The notes below the pieces were generated by a model. That model was not told the DNA's origin, ran no database searches, and saw nothing but the letters and a program-made list of their open reading frames with translations. The translations under genes were made by a program, and so were the position numbers. A DNA stretch of 59,017 bases from Actinomadura physcomitrii (lineage in GTDB: Bacteria > Actinomycetota > Actinomycetes > Streptosporangiales > Streptosporangiaceae), in contig NZ_WBMS02000044.1 in assembly GCF_008923205.2 (NCBI RefSeq), forward strand, positions 22,259-81,275, written 5' to 3'. Positions 8,034 through 15,983 of this stretch are shown piece after piece (the first letter of the stretch is position 1; every line of letters starts with the position of its first letter).

Positions 8034-8939
8034 ATGACAGTGACCGAGAACGCGCCCGCCGCACGGGCCGTCGCGCGCCCCGAGCCCGTCCCGTTCGAGC
8101 CCGGCTCGATCCTGTGGGACACCATGGGGCTCTACACCTCGGCGATCGCCGGCAACAGCGTGTTCATCTTGCAGACCATGCACCCTGCGATCGGCACCGT
8201 CGTCGACCGACTGTCGAGCTTCCGCCGCGACCCGCTCGGCCGCGCCGCGCGCAGCTTCGCGTCCGTGCAGACCTGGGTGTACGGCGGGCGCACCGCGATC
8301 GAGGAGGGCCGGCGGCTCCGCGAGATGCACAAGCCGCTCAGCGCGGAGGACGAGGACGGCAACCGCCACCACGCGCTGTCGGCGGAGCCGTGGGCGTGGG
8401 TGCACCTCACCGGCTTCTACGCGGCCGTCACCGCGTCGAAGTACTTCGCACCCGAGCCGATGGGCGCGGCCGAGCAGCAGCAGGTGTTCGACGAGTTCCT
8501 CAACCTCGGCCGCATCCTCCGGGTGCCCGAGCGGATGATGCCCAGGACCATCGACGAGTACTGGGCGTACTTCGACGACATGGTGGAGAACACCCTCGTC
8601 CCGCACAAGGTCGCCTTGGAGGTCCTCGACCGGATGGACAAGCTCCCGCCGGGCGTGCCCGCGCCGCTGCGTCCGGTCGCCGCGCCCGTGATCGGGCTCA
8701 CCGGGAGGCTCCAGCGGTTCATCTCCACCGGCACCCTGCCGCCGGCCGCGCGCGAGAAGCTCGGGCTGTCCTGGAGCAAGGCCGACGAGCGGCGGCTGCG
8801 CGCCGTCGGGCAGGTCATCGGCCGCGGCACGCCGCTGCTGCCCGAACGCGTCCGCTACATGCCGATCGCCTACCGCGCCCGCCAGGCCGCCCGCGCCCAG
8901 GAGAAGCTCCGCGAGGCCCTCGACACCCGCCCCCTCTGA
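8034..8939 (+). CDS. oxygenase MpaB family protein (DUF2236)
   Basis: This 301-residue protein belongs to the DUF2236/MpaB family of heme-containing oxygenases, which includes rubber oxygenase Lcp and fungal MpaB. Typical elements are GSILWDTMGLYTSAIAGNSV followed by FILQTMHPAIG near residues 25-55, RAARSFASVQTWVYGG near 72-87, and EPWAWVHLTGFYA near 122-134, whose histidines are candidates for heme binding. The TetR gene next door probably represses it. The 3' end of the gene is intact, but 16 bases after the stop the sequence falls into an abnormal poly-G tract. Confidence 0.85.
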   Translation: MTVTENAPAARAVARPEPVPFEPGSILWDTMGLYTSAIAGNSVFILQTMHPAIGTVVDRLSSFRRDPLGRAARSFASVQTWVYGGRTAIEEGRRLREMHKPLSAEDEDGNRHHALSAEPWAWVHLTGFYAAVTASKYFAPEPMGAAEQQQVFDEFLNLGRILRVPERMMPRTIDEYWAYFDDMVENTLVPHKVALEVLDRMDKLPPGVPAPLRPVAAPVIGLTGRLQRFISTGTLPPAAREKLGLSWSKADERRLRAVGQVIGRGTPLLPERVRYMPIAYRARQAARAQEKLREALDTRPL

Positions 8940-8954
8940 CCAACGTTGAGTTGT

Positions 8955-9082
8955 GGGGGGGGGGGGGGGGGGTGGGGGGGTTTAAAACAAACCGCCCCCA
9001 CGCAACCGGGGCCGCAGGGCGGGGGGGGGGGGGCGGGGGGGGGGGGGGGGGCCGGCCCCGCCCCCCCCCCCCCCCCCCCCCC
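8955..9082. other. poly-G/poly-C tract, probable assembly artefact
   Basis: Runs of G of about 18, 13 and 18 bases and a run of C of about 23 bases occur within 128 bases, separated by short fragments (TTTAAAACAAACC). No gene family explains it. In the minus frame it turns the end of the glycosyltransferase into poly-Gly and poly-Pro. I infer collapsed or low-quality sequence at a contig join, so the physical linkage of the two sides is uncertain. Confidence 0.6.
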
Positions 9083-10068
9083 GACGAGGCCTCCGGGAGG
9101 GTCATCGCCGGGTCGGAGCCGGGCGCTACCGGGTCGCGGAGGGTCGTGGTGGGGTCGGGCAGGGGCAGGGCCGGCAGCTTCGCCGCCGCGTTCGCGGCGG
9201 CGGCCCGGGCCGCCTCGGCCGCCTTCGCCGCGTTGCGGCGCGCGCCGTACGGGGCGACGAACGTCCGGTAGAAGGGCCGCCGGATCGCGGTGGGGACGAG
9301 CCGGTAGCCGCCCCGGACGACGACGTTGCGGACGTACTGGCGCCGCGAGATGAAGCCCTCGGAGAGCATCTCGCGCTGCAGCCGCATCTCCGACCGGAGC
9401 AGCGCCCGGCCGCCGCGGCGGTGGTAGGCGCCGTCGCCGACGCGGTAGTAGACGAGCGGTTCGGCGACGTTCACCAGCCGGGCGCCGGCGGCGATCATCC
9501 GGACGAACAGCCAGTAGTCCTCCATCAGCGGCAGGTCGCCGTAGCCGCCGGCGGCGATGACGGCGCTGCGCCGGTAGACGACCGTCGGATGGTTGAACGG
9601 GTCGTGCAGCCGCGAGTAGCGGACGATGTCGCCGGGGTCGCTCGGCGGGATGCGGCGGCCGACGATGTCGGCGGTGTCGCGGCCGAACTCCAGCAGCCCG
9701 GCGCCGACCAGGTCGGCGCCCGACCGCACCAGCGGGACCTGCAGCTCGAAGCGGTGCGGCATCGCGATGTCGTCGGCGTCCATCCGGGCGACGATGTCGT
9801 GCCGGGCGGCCTGCAGCCCCGCGTCCAGCGCCGGGCCGAGCCCGCGGTTGACCTCCAGCGGCACGAACGTCACCTCGACCGGGCTGCCCGCCACGAGCTC
9901 CTTCAGCGCCACCGCGAGCTCCGGCGGGACCGGGCCGTCCTGGACCAGCACCACCTGGTCGGGGCGGAGCGTCTGGTCGTCGACGGCGCTGCGGAAGGCG
10001 TCCCGGACGTACTCTTCCCGGTCACCGCCGTAGACGGTCATCAGAAGGGTGAAGGGTTCGGGCTGCAT
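9083..10068 (-). CDS. family 2 glycosyltransferase (3' end unreliable)
   Basis: This GT-A fold glycosyltransferase has about 320 good residues from ATG 10068. It starts with the family signature PFTLLMTVYGGDREEYVRDA. The nucleotide-sugar and metal site is ARMDADDIAMPHRF near residue 93 (DxD type), followed by HPTVVYRRSAV and the acceptor/catalytic region LPLMEDYWLFVRM with its ED pair. The last part is an Ala-rich helix and a Pro-rich tail. The reading frame then enters the poly-G/poly-C tract and continues to 8815 only as poly-Gly/poly-Pro and antisense of the oxygenase, so the true stop is not visible. The likely role is cell-surface glycan synthesis; the donor and acceptor are unknown. Confidence 0.82.
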
Positions 10069-10320
10069 CGGTCCGTTTCCGGGTGGGGCCGTGACGGCCG
10101 TCGGAGCGCGAGCCGCGGGGCAGGCGTGGCTCCTCAGGGGGTGGTCGGGCGGGTGGGGGGGCAGGGGTCGGGGGTGGAGGGCGGAGGGAGCCGCCCGTCG
10201 TTCATGTGACGCTTTGGTGTGGTTGATGGTTGCGCGCCGCCAAGATACCGGTGTGATCGGACGTCTGCGGATGGAACGTCCCCGTAGCGGCCCGGCGGCG
10301 GCCGATGTGGCGTGTTCCGG
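10069..10320. other. intergenic space between glycosyltransferase and LCP gene
   Basis: This stretch of 252 bases holds no gene. It is G-rich on the plus strand at 10130-10190 and should contain the promoter of the minus-strand glycosyltransferase, but I see no convincing -35/-10 pair. Confidence 0.4.
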
Positions 10321-11763
10321 TCAGGTCTGCGCGCACACGTCGCGGTCGGCGCGGATCTCGCCGGCCACCTTCGGCACCGCCGGTCCGCCGCCGCTCAGCT
10401 TGGCGCCGTCCTTACCGATGATCAGGTAGACGTAGCCGGGCTTGGCCTTGGCCCAGGCGGCGGGCGGGTGGCCGGGGACGGCCAGCGCGGCCCGCGCGGC
10501 CTGCCGCTCGGCGCCCGCGCCGTAGAGGATCCGGGTCTTGGCCGCCGACTTGACGGTGCCGACCTTGACGACCTTGAAGCCGCGCTCGGTGAGCTGGTCG
10601 GCGGTGCGCTGGGCGAGGCCGTGCTCGCTGGTGCCGTTGAACACGCCGATCCTGACCTGGGCGGGCGGGACGGGCTGCACCTTCTGCTGCGCGGGCACCG
10701 GGGTCGGGGCGGGCTCGGGCGGGGTGTTGTCCTCGCGGATGGCCTGGAACAGCGGCTCGGCGAGCTGCTGGTTGAACTGGACCCGGTTCTTGTCCTTCGG
10801 GTACGCCATCGTCGGCACGGTGACGAACCGGACCTTCCCGGCGCTCATCCCCTTCAGGCCGCTCGCCAGCTTCTCCATCACCGACAGCGTCAGCCCGTCG
10901 TCGGCCTTGATCGACTTGGTGGTGGCGGACAGGAACGAGTAGGTGCGGCCCGGGTCGGCGAGCATCCCCTTGTCGGTGGCCTTCTTGACGACCGAGGCCA
11001 TGAACGCCTGCTGCCGCTTGATCCGGTCGAGGTCGGAGCCGTCGCCGAGGACGTAGCGGGTGCGCACGTAGCCGAGCGCCTCGGCGCCGTGCACGACCTG
11101 CTTGCCGGCCTTGAGGTGCAGCTCGGCCTTCGGGTCGTTGATGGGCTTCGGGACGCAGATCTCGACGCCGCCGAGGGCGTCCACGACCTGCTTGAAGCCG
11201 GCGAAGTCCACCTCGACGAAGTGGTCGATGTGGATCTTGGTGAGCGACTCGATGGTGCGCCAGGTGCAGGAGGGGCCGGCGTTGGAGAACGCGGCGTTGA
11301 TCATGCCGAACTGGGCCGGGACGGTGCCGCCGTTCGACTTCTTGCAGCTCGGCATCTGGACCATCGAGTCGCGCGGGAAGCTGATGCCGATCGCGCCGGC
11401 GCCGCCGGGCGAGATGTGCAGCAGGATCGTGGTGTCGGACCGCTCGCCCTGCTCGGTGCCGTACTGGGCGTTGGCACCCTGCCGGCTGTCGGACCCCATC
11501 AGCAGGATGTTGATGGAGTCGTTGAGCTTGGCGGGCCGGTTCGCGCCGAGCTTGTCCTTGACGTTCTCGCGGTGGATCTGGCCGTCCAGCCGCCGCCAGA
11601 ACCCGTACGCGGTGAGGCTGGTGCCGACGAGGAGCACCGACATGGCGATCGACGCCCAGCCGAGCACGCGCCAAAGGCGCCCCCGCCGCACCGGCGATTC
11701 CGGCGGCGATGGGGCGCTGTAGTACACCGGCGGCGGTGAGGCGGCTCGCTGCATCCGTAACAT
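10321..11763 (-). CDS. LCP family protein (LytR-CpsA-Psr) with LytR_C domain
   Basis: This 480-residue membrane-anchored LCP enzyme attaches glycopolymers such as teichoic acid-like chains or arabinogalactan to peptidoglycan outside the cell. It has a cytoplasmic tail, one transmembrane helix at about residues 30-52, then the LCP domain: NILLMGSDSR, SDTTILLHI, IGISFPRDS, LGYVRTRYVLGDGSDLDRIKR (the RtR...DlgRi.RQQ block) and FVEVDFAGFKQVVDALGGVE. After a Pro-rich linker, a C-terminal LytR_C domain follows (VRIGVFNGTSEHGLAQRTAD). ATG 11763 lacks a clear ribosome site, and leaderless translation or the internal ATG at 11754 are alternatives. With the adjacent glycosyltransferase it suggests a small cell-envelope locus. 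Confidence 0.92.
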   Translation of the reverse strand: MLRMQRAASPPPVYYSAPSPPESPVRRGRLWRVLGWASIAMSVLLVGTSLTAYGFWRRLDGQIHRENVKDKLGANRPAKLNDSINILLMGSDSRQGANAQYGTEQGERSDTTILLHISPGGAGAIGISFPRDSMVQMPSCKKSNGGTVPAQFGMINAAFSNAGPSCTWRTIESLTKIHIDHFVEVDFAGFKQVVDALGGVEICVPKPINDPKAELHLKAGKQVVHGAEALGYVRTRYVLGDGSDLDRIKRQQAFMASVVKKATDKGMLADPGRTYSFLSATTKSIKADDGLTLSVMEKLASGLKGMSAGKVRFVTVPTMAYPKDKNRVQFNQQLAEPLFQAIREDNTPPEPAPTPVPAQQKVQPVPPAQVRIGVFNGTSEHGLAQRTADQLTERGFKVVKVGTVKSAAKTRILYGAGAERQAARAALAVPGHPPAAWAKAKPGYVYLIIGKDGAKLSGGGPAVPKVAGEIRADRDVCAQT

Positions 11764-11888
11764 TTCAGCACAGATTGGACACCGGCCACCCCCGTCACGG
11801 AAAACTCGCCCGAGACGGCCCGCCCGTCGCTCCGAGCACGCCCGGACCCGCCCGGTGTGACTGCGGCGTGCAGTACTCGAATGTCTCC

Positions 11889-11927
11889 TTGACAGCCGCT
11901 TGCACGTTCGATTCCTTTAACTTAAAG
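11889..11927 (+). promoter_or_regulatory. TTGACA box and CTTTAA/TTAAAG palindrome before tnpB-like gene
   Basis: A consensus -35 hexamer TTGACA (11889-11894) precedes an AT-rich perfect inverted repeat CTTTAA-C-TTAAAG (11915-11927) that ends eight bases before the first ATG. A well-spaced -10 is not evident. The short AT-rich patch is exceptional in this window and may mark the left end or the target site of the element. Confidence 0.4.
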
Positions 11928-11935
11928 TAGCCATC

Positions 11936-14164
11936 ATGACACGGCTCGCAATCGCTCATGGGGAACTAGCCCCCACCGTCCCGCGGTGCGGTACGAAGTT
12001 CATGAGCGGCACCACCGCGGCCTCCGCAGTGGACGCGGCCGAGGTTTCGGTTGGCGGGCGGCGGTTTCGGGGGAAGGGCAAGGGGCCGGTGTGGCGGCGC
12101 CCATCAGATGGGGCACTGACGGTGGTGCGGTTGAGGTTGACGCCGGACCCGGCGGCCCGCCACCGGTTGGAAGCGTTGTTCGAGGCGTCGTGGAAGCTGA
12201 AGAAGGCTTTGAAGCGTGATGCGCGGTCGCGTGCGCTGGCGTATCGGGCCGGGCACCGTCGCCGCCGCGATCGCGAGGCGGCCAAGCAGTGGCGGGCGCG
12301 GCTGGGTTTGTCGCGGGACGCGCTGGAGCGCACGGCGTACCGGCATCTGGACGCCTCCGGGCATCTGAAGCATCACCTGTCCAAGGCCGTGGCGATGCAT
12401 CTGGCCAACGAGGTGTGGACCGGTGTGGAGCGGCACCTGTTCCCCGACGCGTCCGGGCGGCGACACGGGCCGCCGCGGGTGGGGCCGTGGTGGGAGTTCA
12501 CCCGGATCCCGGGCCGTGCCCGCTCGCACACCCGGGCCCGCAAGTGGGAGACGTTCCGGTTGCACGGCACCCTGGCCGGGCACCTGACCCAGTACGCCGC
12601 GCCCGGCCTGCCGGACGAACCGGGCGAGCTCACGCCGCAGCGGGCGGCAGCGCTGTCGGCGGGCGTGAGTGTGCTGGCCCAGCCGCGCACCCTGCCCGTG
12701 CCGTCTCCGCCTCGCAGCGGGGGTCGGGGTCGAGGGAGTTGGTGGGAGTACGACGGGCCGCTCACGCTGGTCTATGCCGGTGGTCCGGACGGGCGCCGTG
12801 GGGAGTTGGTGGTGCCGGTGCGGCTGCCGCAGGGCGCGGGGCAGTGGCCGCATCTGCTGCACACCCTGGCCGACCCGCAGGCGTGGCACAAGGTGGACCT
12901 GGTCCGCCGCCGCGACCCCGCCGAGCCCGGCGGATGGGCCTACGAAGCGCACCTGATGGTCCTCGCCCCCGCCTACGTCCCCGCCTCCACCGCCGCACGC
13001 CGGGCCGCCGCACCCTCCATGCGCCGGGGCGGGGTGGACGGCAACGTCTCCAACCTCGCGGTGGTGTCGGTCCCGGCCGAACCGGACGCCGCAGCGGCGT
13101 CACGTGAGGCAGCGGTCGTGTCGTCCAAGGTGAGCATGTCGCAGGACGAGCGGGCGCGTCTGGCCCGGCGGGAGCGCAAGCGGCGGGGGCGGCAGCGGGC
13201 GCTGGAACGCTCACGCCGCGCCTCCAACGCCGCCCAGTACGAGCTCAGCAGGCGCCAGCGCGAACGCCATCAGCGCCGCCAGGCCGCCGGGCTCACGGCC
13301 CGGCAGGTTCCGGTACCGGGCGGGCCGCGGGTGGCGCGCGCGGACGGCCGCCCGCGCCGCTCGCACCGCCGCGACACCCTTTCCACCAGTTATCTGCGGT
13401 TGCGGGCCCGGCAGACGGCCGCCGACCAGCGCACCGCCCAATCCCGCACGTCTCGTGCACGGGACATCGCGGGCCAGATCGTCGCCGTGCACGGCCCGCA
13501 CCTGGTCATCGAGGACTGCGACATCACCACCTGGTTCCGGCTGTGGGGCCCGGCCTGCGGCCGGTTCACGCCCGGCATGCTCATCAGCGCCTTGGAGCAG
13601 GAGTGCCGCGCCGCCGGTGGCCGGTTGCTGCGCGCCTCCACCCGCACCACCGCGCTGTCGCAGCACTGCCCCTGCGGGCGACGCGTCCCCAAGCACCTGG
13701 GCGTGCGTACCCATCACTGCCGGATCGAGGACGGCGGCTGCGGGCTGACCGGCGACCGGGACCTGGTCGCCGCCGCCCTCGCCGCCTTCACCCACCTGCA
13801 CGATCCCGGCGACCCGTCCACCGCACGCGTGGACTACACGACCTCCCGCCGCGTCCTGTGCGCGGGCGGGCCTGGGCTGCCTGGAGCCCTGACCGAGTCA
13901 ACCGCACCCATCCCCATCAACGGCGCGTCCAACGCCGAGGTGGGAAACGCGGCAGCCACCCACCATCCCCGTCCCCGCCACAAGCTGCAGCGGGGACGGA
14001 AGCGGGCGGCCTCTGCTCGGCGAACCCGGACCAGTACGGTGCCGACCCCGGATGAACCGCCCCCACCCACCACAGGCGGGGCACCGGTCACGCCGGACAG
14101 ACACCGACCACGAACCCGGCTGTCCAACAAAACCCCACCACAGGACTTGTTGAACAGGCCTTAG
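11936..14164 (+). CDS. long TnpB-like RuvC nuclease (IS200/IS605-related)
   Basis: This 742-residue protein carries the TnpB signature in the usual order. RuvC-I is VDGNVSNLAVVSV (Asp368), followed by a basic bridge (RLARRERKRRGRQRALERSR). RuvC-II is HLVIEDCDITTW (Glu526). The zinc ribbon is HCPCG (Cys578, Cys580) with Cys595 and Cys602, and RuvC-III is GDRDLVAAALA (Asp609). The DED triad is therefore present. Ordinary TnpB has about 400 residues; here the N-terminus is longer and a basic, Pro/Thr-rich tail of about 120 residues follows. No TnpA (Y1) transposase is nearby, so this is a solitary copy. TnpB proteins are RNA-guided DNA nucleases whose guide RNA overlaps the gene's 3' end. The coding start could also be the ATG at 12002. 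Confidence 0.8.
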   Translation: MTRLAIAHGELAPTVPRCGTKFMSGTTAASAVDAAEVSVGGRRFRGKGKGPVWRRPSDGALTVVRLRLTPDPAARHRLEALFEASWKLKKALKRDARSRALAYRAGHRRRRDREAAKQWRARLGLSRDALERTAYRHLDASGHLKHHLSKAVAMHLANEVWTGVERHLFPDASGRRHGPPRVGPWWEFTRIPGRARSHTRARKWETFRLHGTLAGHLTQYAAPGLPDEPGELTPQRAAALSAGVSVLAQPRTLPVPSPPRSGGRGRGSWWEYDGPLTLVYAGGPDGRRGELVVPVRLPQGAGQWPHLLHTLADPQAWHKVDLVRRRDPAEPGGWAYEAHLMVLAPAYVPASTAARRAAAPSMRRGGVDGNVSNLAVVSVPAEPDAAAASREAAVVSSKVSMSQDERARLARRERKRRGRQRALERSRRASNAAQYELSRRQRERHQRRQAAGLTARQVPVPGGPRVARADGRPRRSHRRDTLSTSYLRLRARQTAADQRTAQSRTSRARDIAGQIVAVHGPHLVIEDCDITTWFRLWGPACGRFTPGMLISALEQECRAAGGRLLRASTRTTALSQHCPCGRRVPKHLGVRTHHCRIEDGGCGLTGDRDLVAAALAAFTHLHDPGDPSTARVDYTTSRRVLCAGGPGLPGALTESTAPIPINGASNAEVGNAAATHHPRPRHKLQRGRKRAASARRTRTSTVPTPDEPPPPTTGGAPVTPDRHRPRTRLSNKTPPQDLLNRP
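13969..13999 (+). ncRNA. candidate omega-RNA stem-loop in the tnpB-like 3' region
   Basis: CCGTCCCCGC (13969-13978) pairs perfectly with GCGGGGACGG (13990-13999) around an 11-base loop. It lies in the poorly conserved tail region, where TnpB guide RNAs are encoded in related elements. A further potential pairing of CGGTGCC near 14038 with GGCACCG near 14088 follows. This is structural evidence only; no transcript is shown. Confidence 0.35.
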
Positions 14165-14176
14165 ACTCCGGTGAAG

Positions 14177-15118
14177 ATGAGCATCGTAGACGCGCTGACC
14201 GACCAGGCCATGGTCGTGCTGCAGGACCGCCCGGTCGTCGCGCTGAGCGCCTGGCTGAACCGGGCCCTCGGCGAATGCGCCGCCACCGGCCGCACCCTGC
14301 AGCTGGTCACGCCGCTCGGCTCCCGGCTGACGCTGCCGCTGCGCAGCGCCGCGTCCGGCGCCGAGCTGCAGTGGGTCGTCCGCAACGACGACGGCTACTA
14401 CGAGGGCCTCACCGGCCGCCCGCTGAAGTGGGGCGGCGCGAAGTTCGTGCCGGTCCCGGAGGCGCGCGACTACGCGGCCGGGTTCACCACCCGCCCGACC
14501 GCCCCGATCGGCTCGCAGCTCACCCTCGTCTACCGGATCCGGCACGGCGCCGACGGGCACCTCGGCGGGCCGGTCGAGCGGCTCCTGCAGCTGACCACCG
14601 GCAAGCTCCCGGCCGGGCTCGGGCCCGCCGAGCCGCTGGAGCACCCCTGGCGGCCCGACCGGCTCACCGAGTACGCCCGCGGCCGGTCCACCGCGCGGCT
14701 GCTCGTCGGCGGGGACGGCCCGCGCCCCGCGCAGGCGATCTGCGACTTCACCGCGACCGAGGGCGGCGGCGTCGCCGAGGTCAGCACCGTCACCGTCGGC
14801 TACGGCCCGGAGGACCCGCCGCCCCTGCAGCACCTCGGGTCGCTGGTCGGGGCGCTCGCCGCCGACCAGCCCGTCGCGTCGCTGTTCGTGCAGCTCACCC
14901 CCGGCCGCGCCGACCTCACCACCGAGCCGCGCTGGACGGGCGCGCCCGCCCCGGTCGCGCTGGCCGTCGCGGGCACCGTCGGCGGCCCGAACGGCATCCC
15001 GGGGCAGCAGGTCGGGCCGCCGCGCCAGCCGCTGACGATGTTCCCGCTGGGCGACGGCCGCTCCCAGGACGGCTGGCAGCGCCACAGCCTCCTCATGCAG
15101 CACCTCCAGTCCGCCTGA
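14177..15118 (+). CDS. DUF6177-like protein, ESX-associated family
   Basis: This soluble protein of about 313 residues starts at ATG 14177 (GTG 14171 is an alternative). The N-terminus (TDQAMVVLQDRPVVALSAWL) and the body rich in LxVxY and W/F strands recall DUF6177, a family I know from actinomycete ESX neighbourhoods; this recall is not checked. There is no signal peptide or membrane segment. Its biochemical role is unknown. The mobile tnpB-like gene ends 12 bases upstream, so its native promoter may have been displaced. Confidence 0.6.
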   Translation: MSIVDALTDQAMVVLQDRPVVALSAWLNRALGECAATGRTLQLVTPLGSRLTLPLRSAASGAELQWVVRNDDGYYEGLTGRPLKWGGAKFVPVPEARDYAAGFTTRPTAPIGSQLTLVYRIRHGADGHLGGPVERLLQLTTGKLPAGLGPAEPLEHPWRPDRLTEYARGRSTARLLVGGDGPRPAQAICDFTATEGGGVAEVSTVTVGYGPEDPPPLQHLGSLVGALAADQPVASLFVQLTPGRADLTTEPRWTGAPAPVALAVAGTVGGPNGIPGQQVGPPRQPLTMFPLGDGRSQDGWQRHSLLMQHLQSA

Positions 15119-15233
15119 CCCTCCCGGACCGGTGACATTTGTCCCGGCCAGGCGTGGACGGACGGCTCTGCCGGGCCCGCCCCGGTTCCCGCGAAGCTGG
15201 GATCACCGCAAGCGAGGACCGCAGGAGGGCCCG

Positions 15234-15956
15234 ATGAAGATCCAGCCGACCGACGCCGAGCAGCAGGCCGGCACCGCGACACGGCGGCAGGCCGCGAAGG
15301 TGCTCGGGCCGCTGGCCGTGGACGTGGCCGTCCCGCTCGCCGTCTACTACCTCGCCCACAAGGCGTTCGGCCTGGACCTGGTGGCGTCGCTCGCGCTGAG
15401 CAGCGTCGTCCCGGCCGTGCGGACCGTCGTGGGCGCCGTCCGCGACCGGGCGGTCAACGGGCTCGCCGCGCTGATGCTGGCGGTGAACGCCGTGGGCATC
15501 GCGCTCAGCTTCGTCAGCGGCGACCCCCGCCTGATGATCGCCAAGGACTCCGGGATCAGCAGCGTGATCGGGCTGTCGATCCTGGTGTCGGCGTTCGGCG
15601 CGCGGCCGCTGATGAGCGCCGGCCTGAAGCCGTTCCTGACCAGGGGCGACGCGGCCCGGGAGGCGGCCTGGGACCGGCTGAGCGCCGGCCGCGGCCGGTT
15701 CTGCGGGCTGGAGCGCCGGTTCAGCGCGGTGTGGGGCGTCGCGCTGCTCGCCGAGTGCGTCGCGCGGATCGTCGGCGCCTACACCGTCCCCGCCGAGACG
15801 ATGGCCTGGCTCGGAACCGTGATGCTCATCGCCGCGCTCGGCGTCGGCGCCGTGGCCAGCGGCAGCGCGACCGAGCCGATGAAGGAGCTGCTGGACGCCG
15901 AGGTGCGCGCGGACTGCGAGGGCGAGCGGCCCGTCCCGGCGCCCGCCGCGGCCTGA
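15234..15956 (+). CDS. VC0807-like multi-pass membrane protein
   Basis: This 240-residue integral membrane protein starts at ATG 15234 after GCAGGAGGG. About six hydrophobic segments are visible, for example VDVAVPLAVYYLAHKAFGLD, LAALMLAVNAVGIALSF, VIGLSILVSAFGARPLM and TMAWLGTVMLIAALGVGAVA. The pattern, with DSGISSVIGLSILVS and RPLM, fits the VC0807 family of septation/transport-like membrane proteins of unknown function. It is 27 bases before the next gene and probably cotranscribed with it. Confidence 0.7.
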   Translation: MKIQPTDAEQQAGTATRRQAAKVLGPLAVDVAVPLAVYYLAHKAFGLDLVASLALSSVVPAVRTVVGAVRDRAVNGLAALMLAVNAVGIALSFVSGDPRLMIAKDSGISSVIGLSILVSAFGARPLMSAGLKPFLTRGDAAREAAWDRLSAGRGRFCGLERRFSAVWGVALLAECVARIVGAYTVPAETMAWLGTVMLIAALGVGAVASGSATEPMKELLDAEVRADCEGERPVPAPAAA

Positions 15957-15983
15957 CCACCCCGGACGGAGAGAGGAAAGGCC

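Larger units (their letters stand above)
11880..14170 (+). mobile_element. probable IS200/IS605-type remnant or solitary tnpB element
   Basis: The tnpB-like gene with its AT-rich left flank and 3' stem-loops is inserted between the LCP gene and the DUF6177-like gene, 12 bases before the start of the latter. No target duplication is expected for this class and no tnpA is present. The ends are estimates from gene limits and the AT-rich palindrome, not from proven hairpin ends. Confidence 0.45.

Noticed and set aside
8940..9353. A short plus-strand frame giving GGGGAGGGGGAGPAPPPPPPP
   Set aside because: It is a product of the poly-G/poly-C block and antisense glycosyltransferase; not a gene.
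11936..14164. The RuvC/zinc-ribbon protein as a Cas12 effector
   Set aside because: No CRISPR array or cas genes are present. Motif order and solitary context fit a TnpB-type element better.
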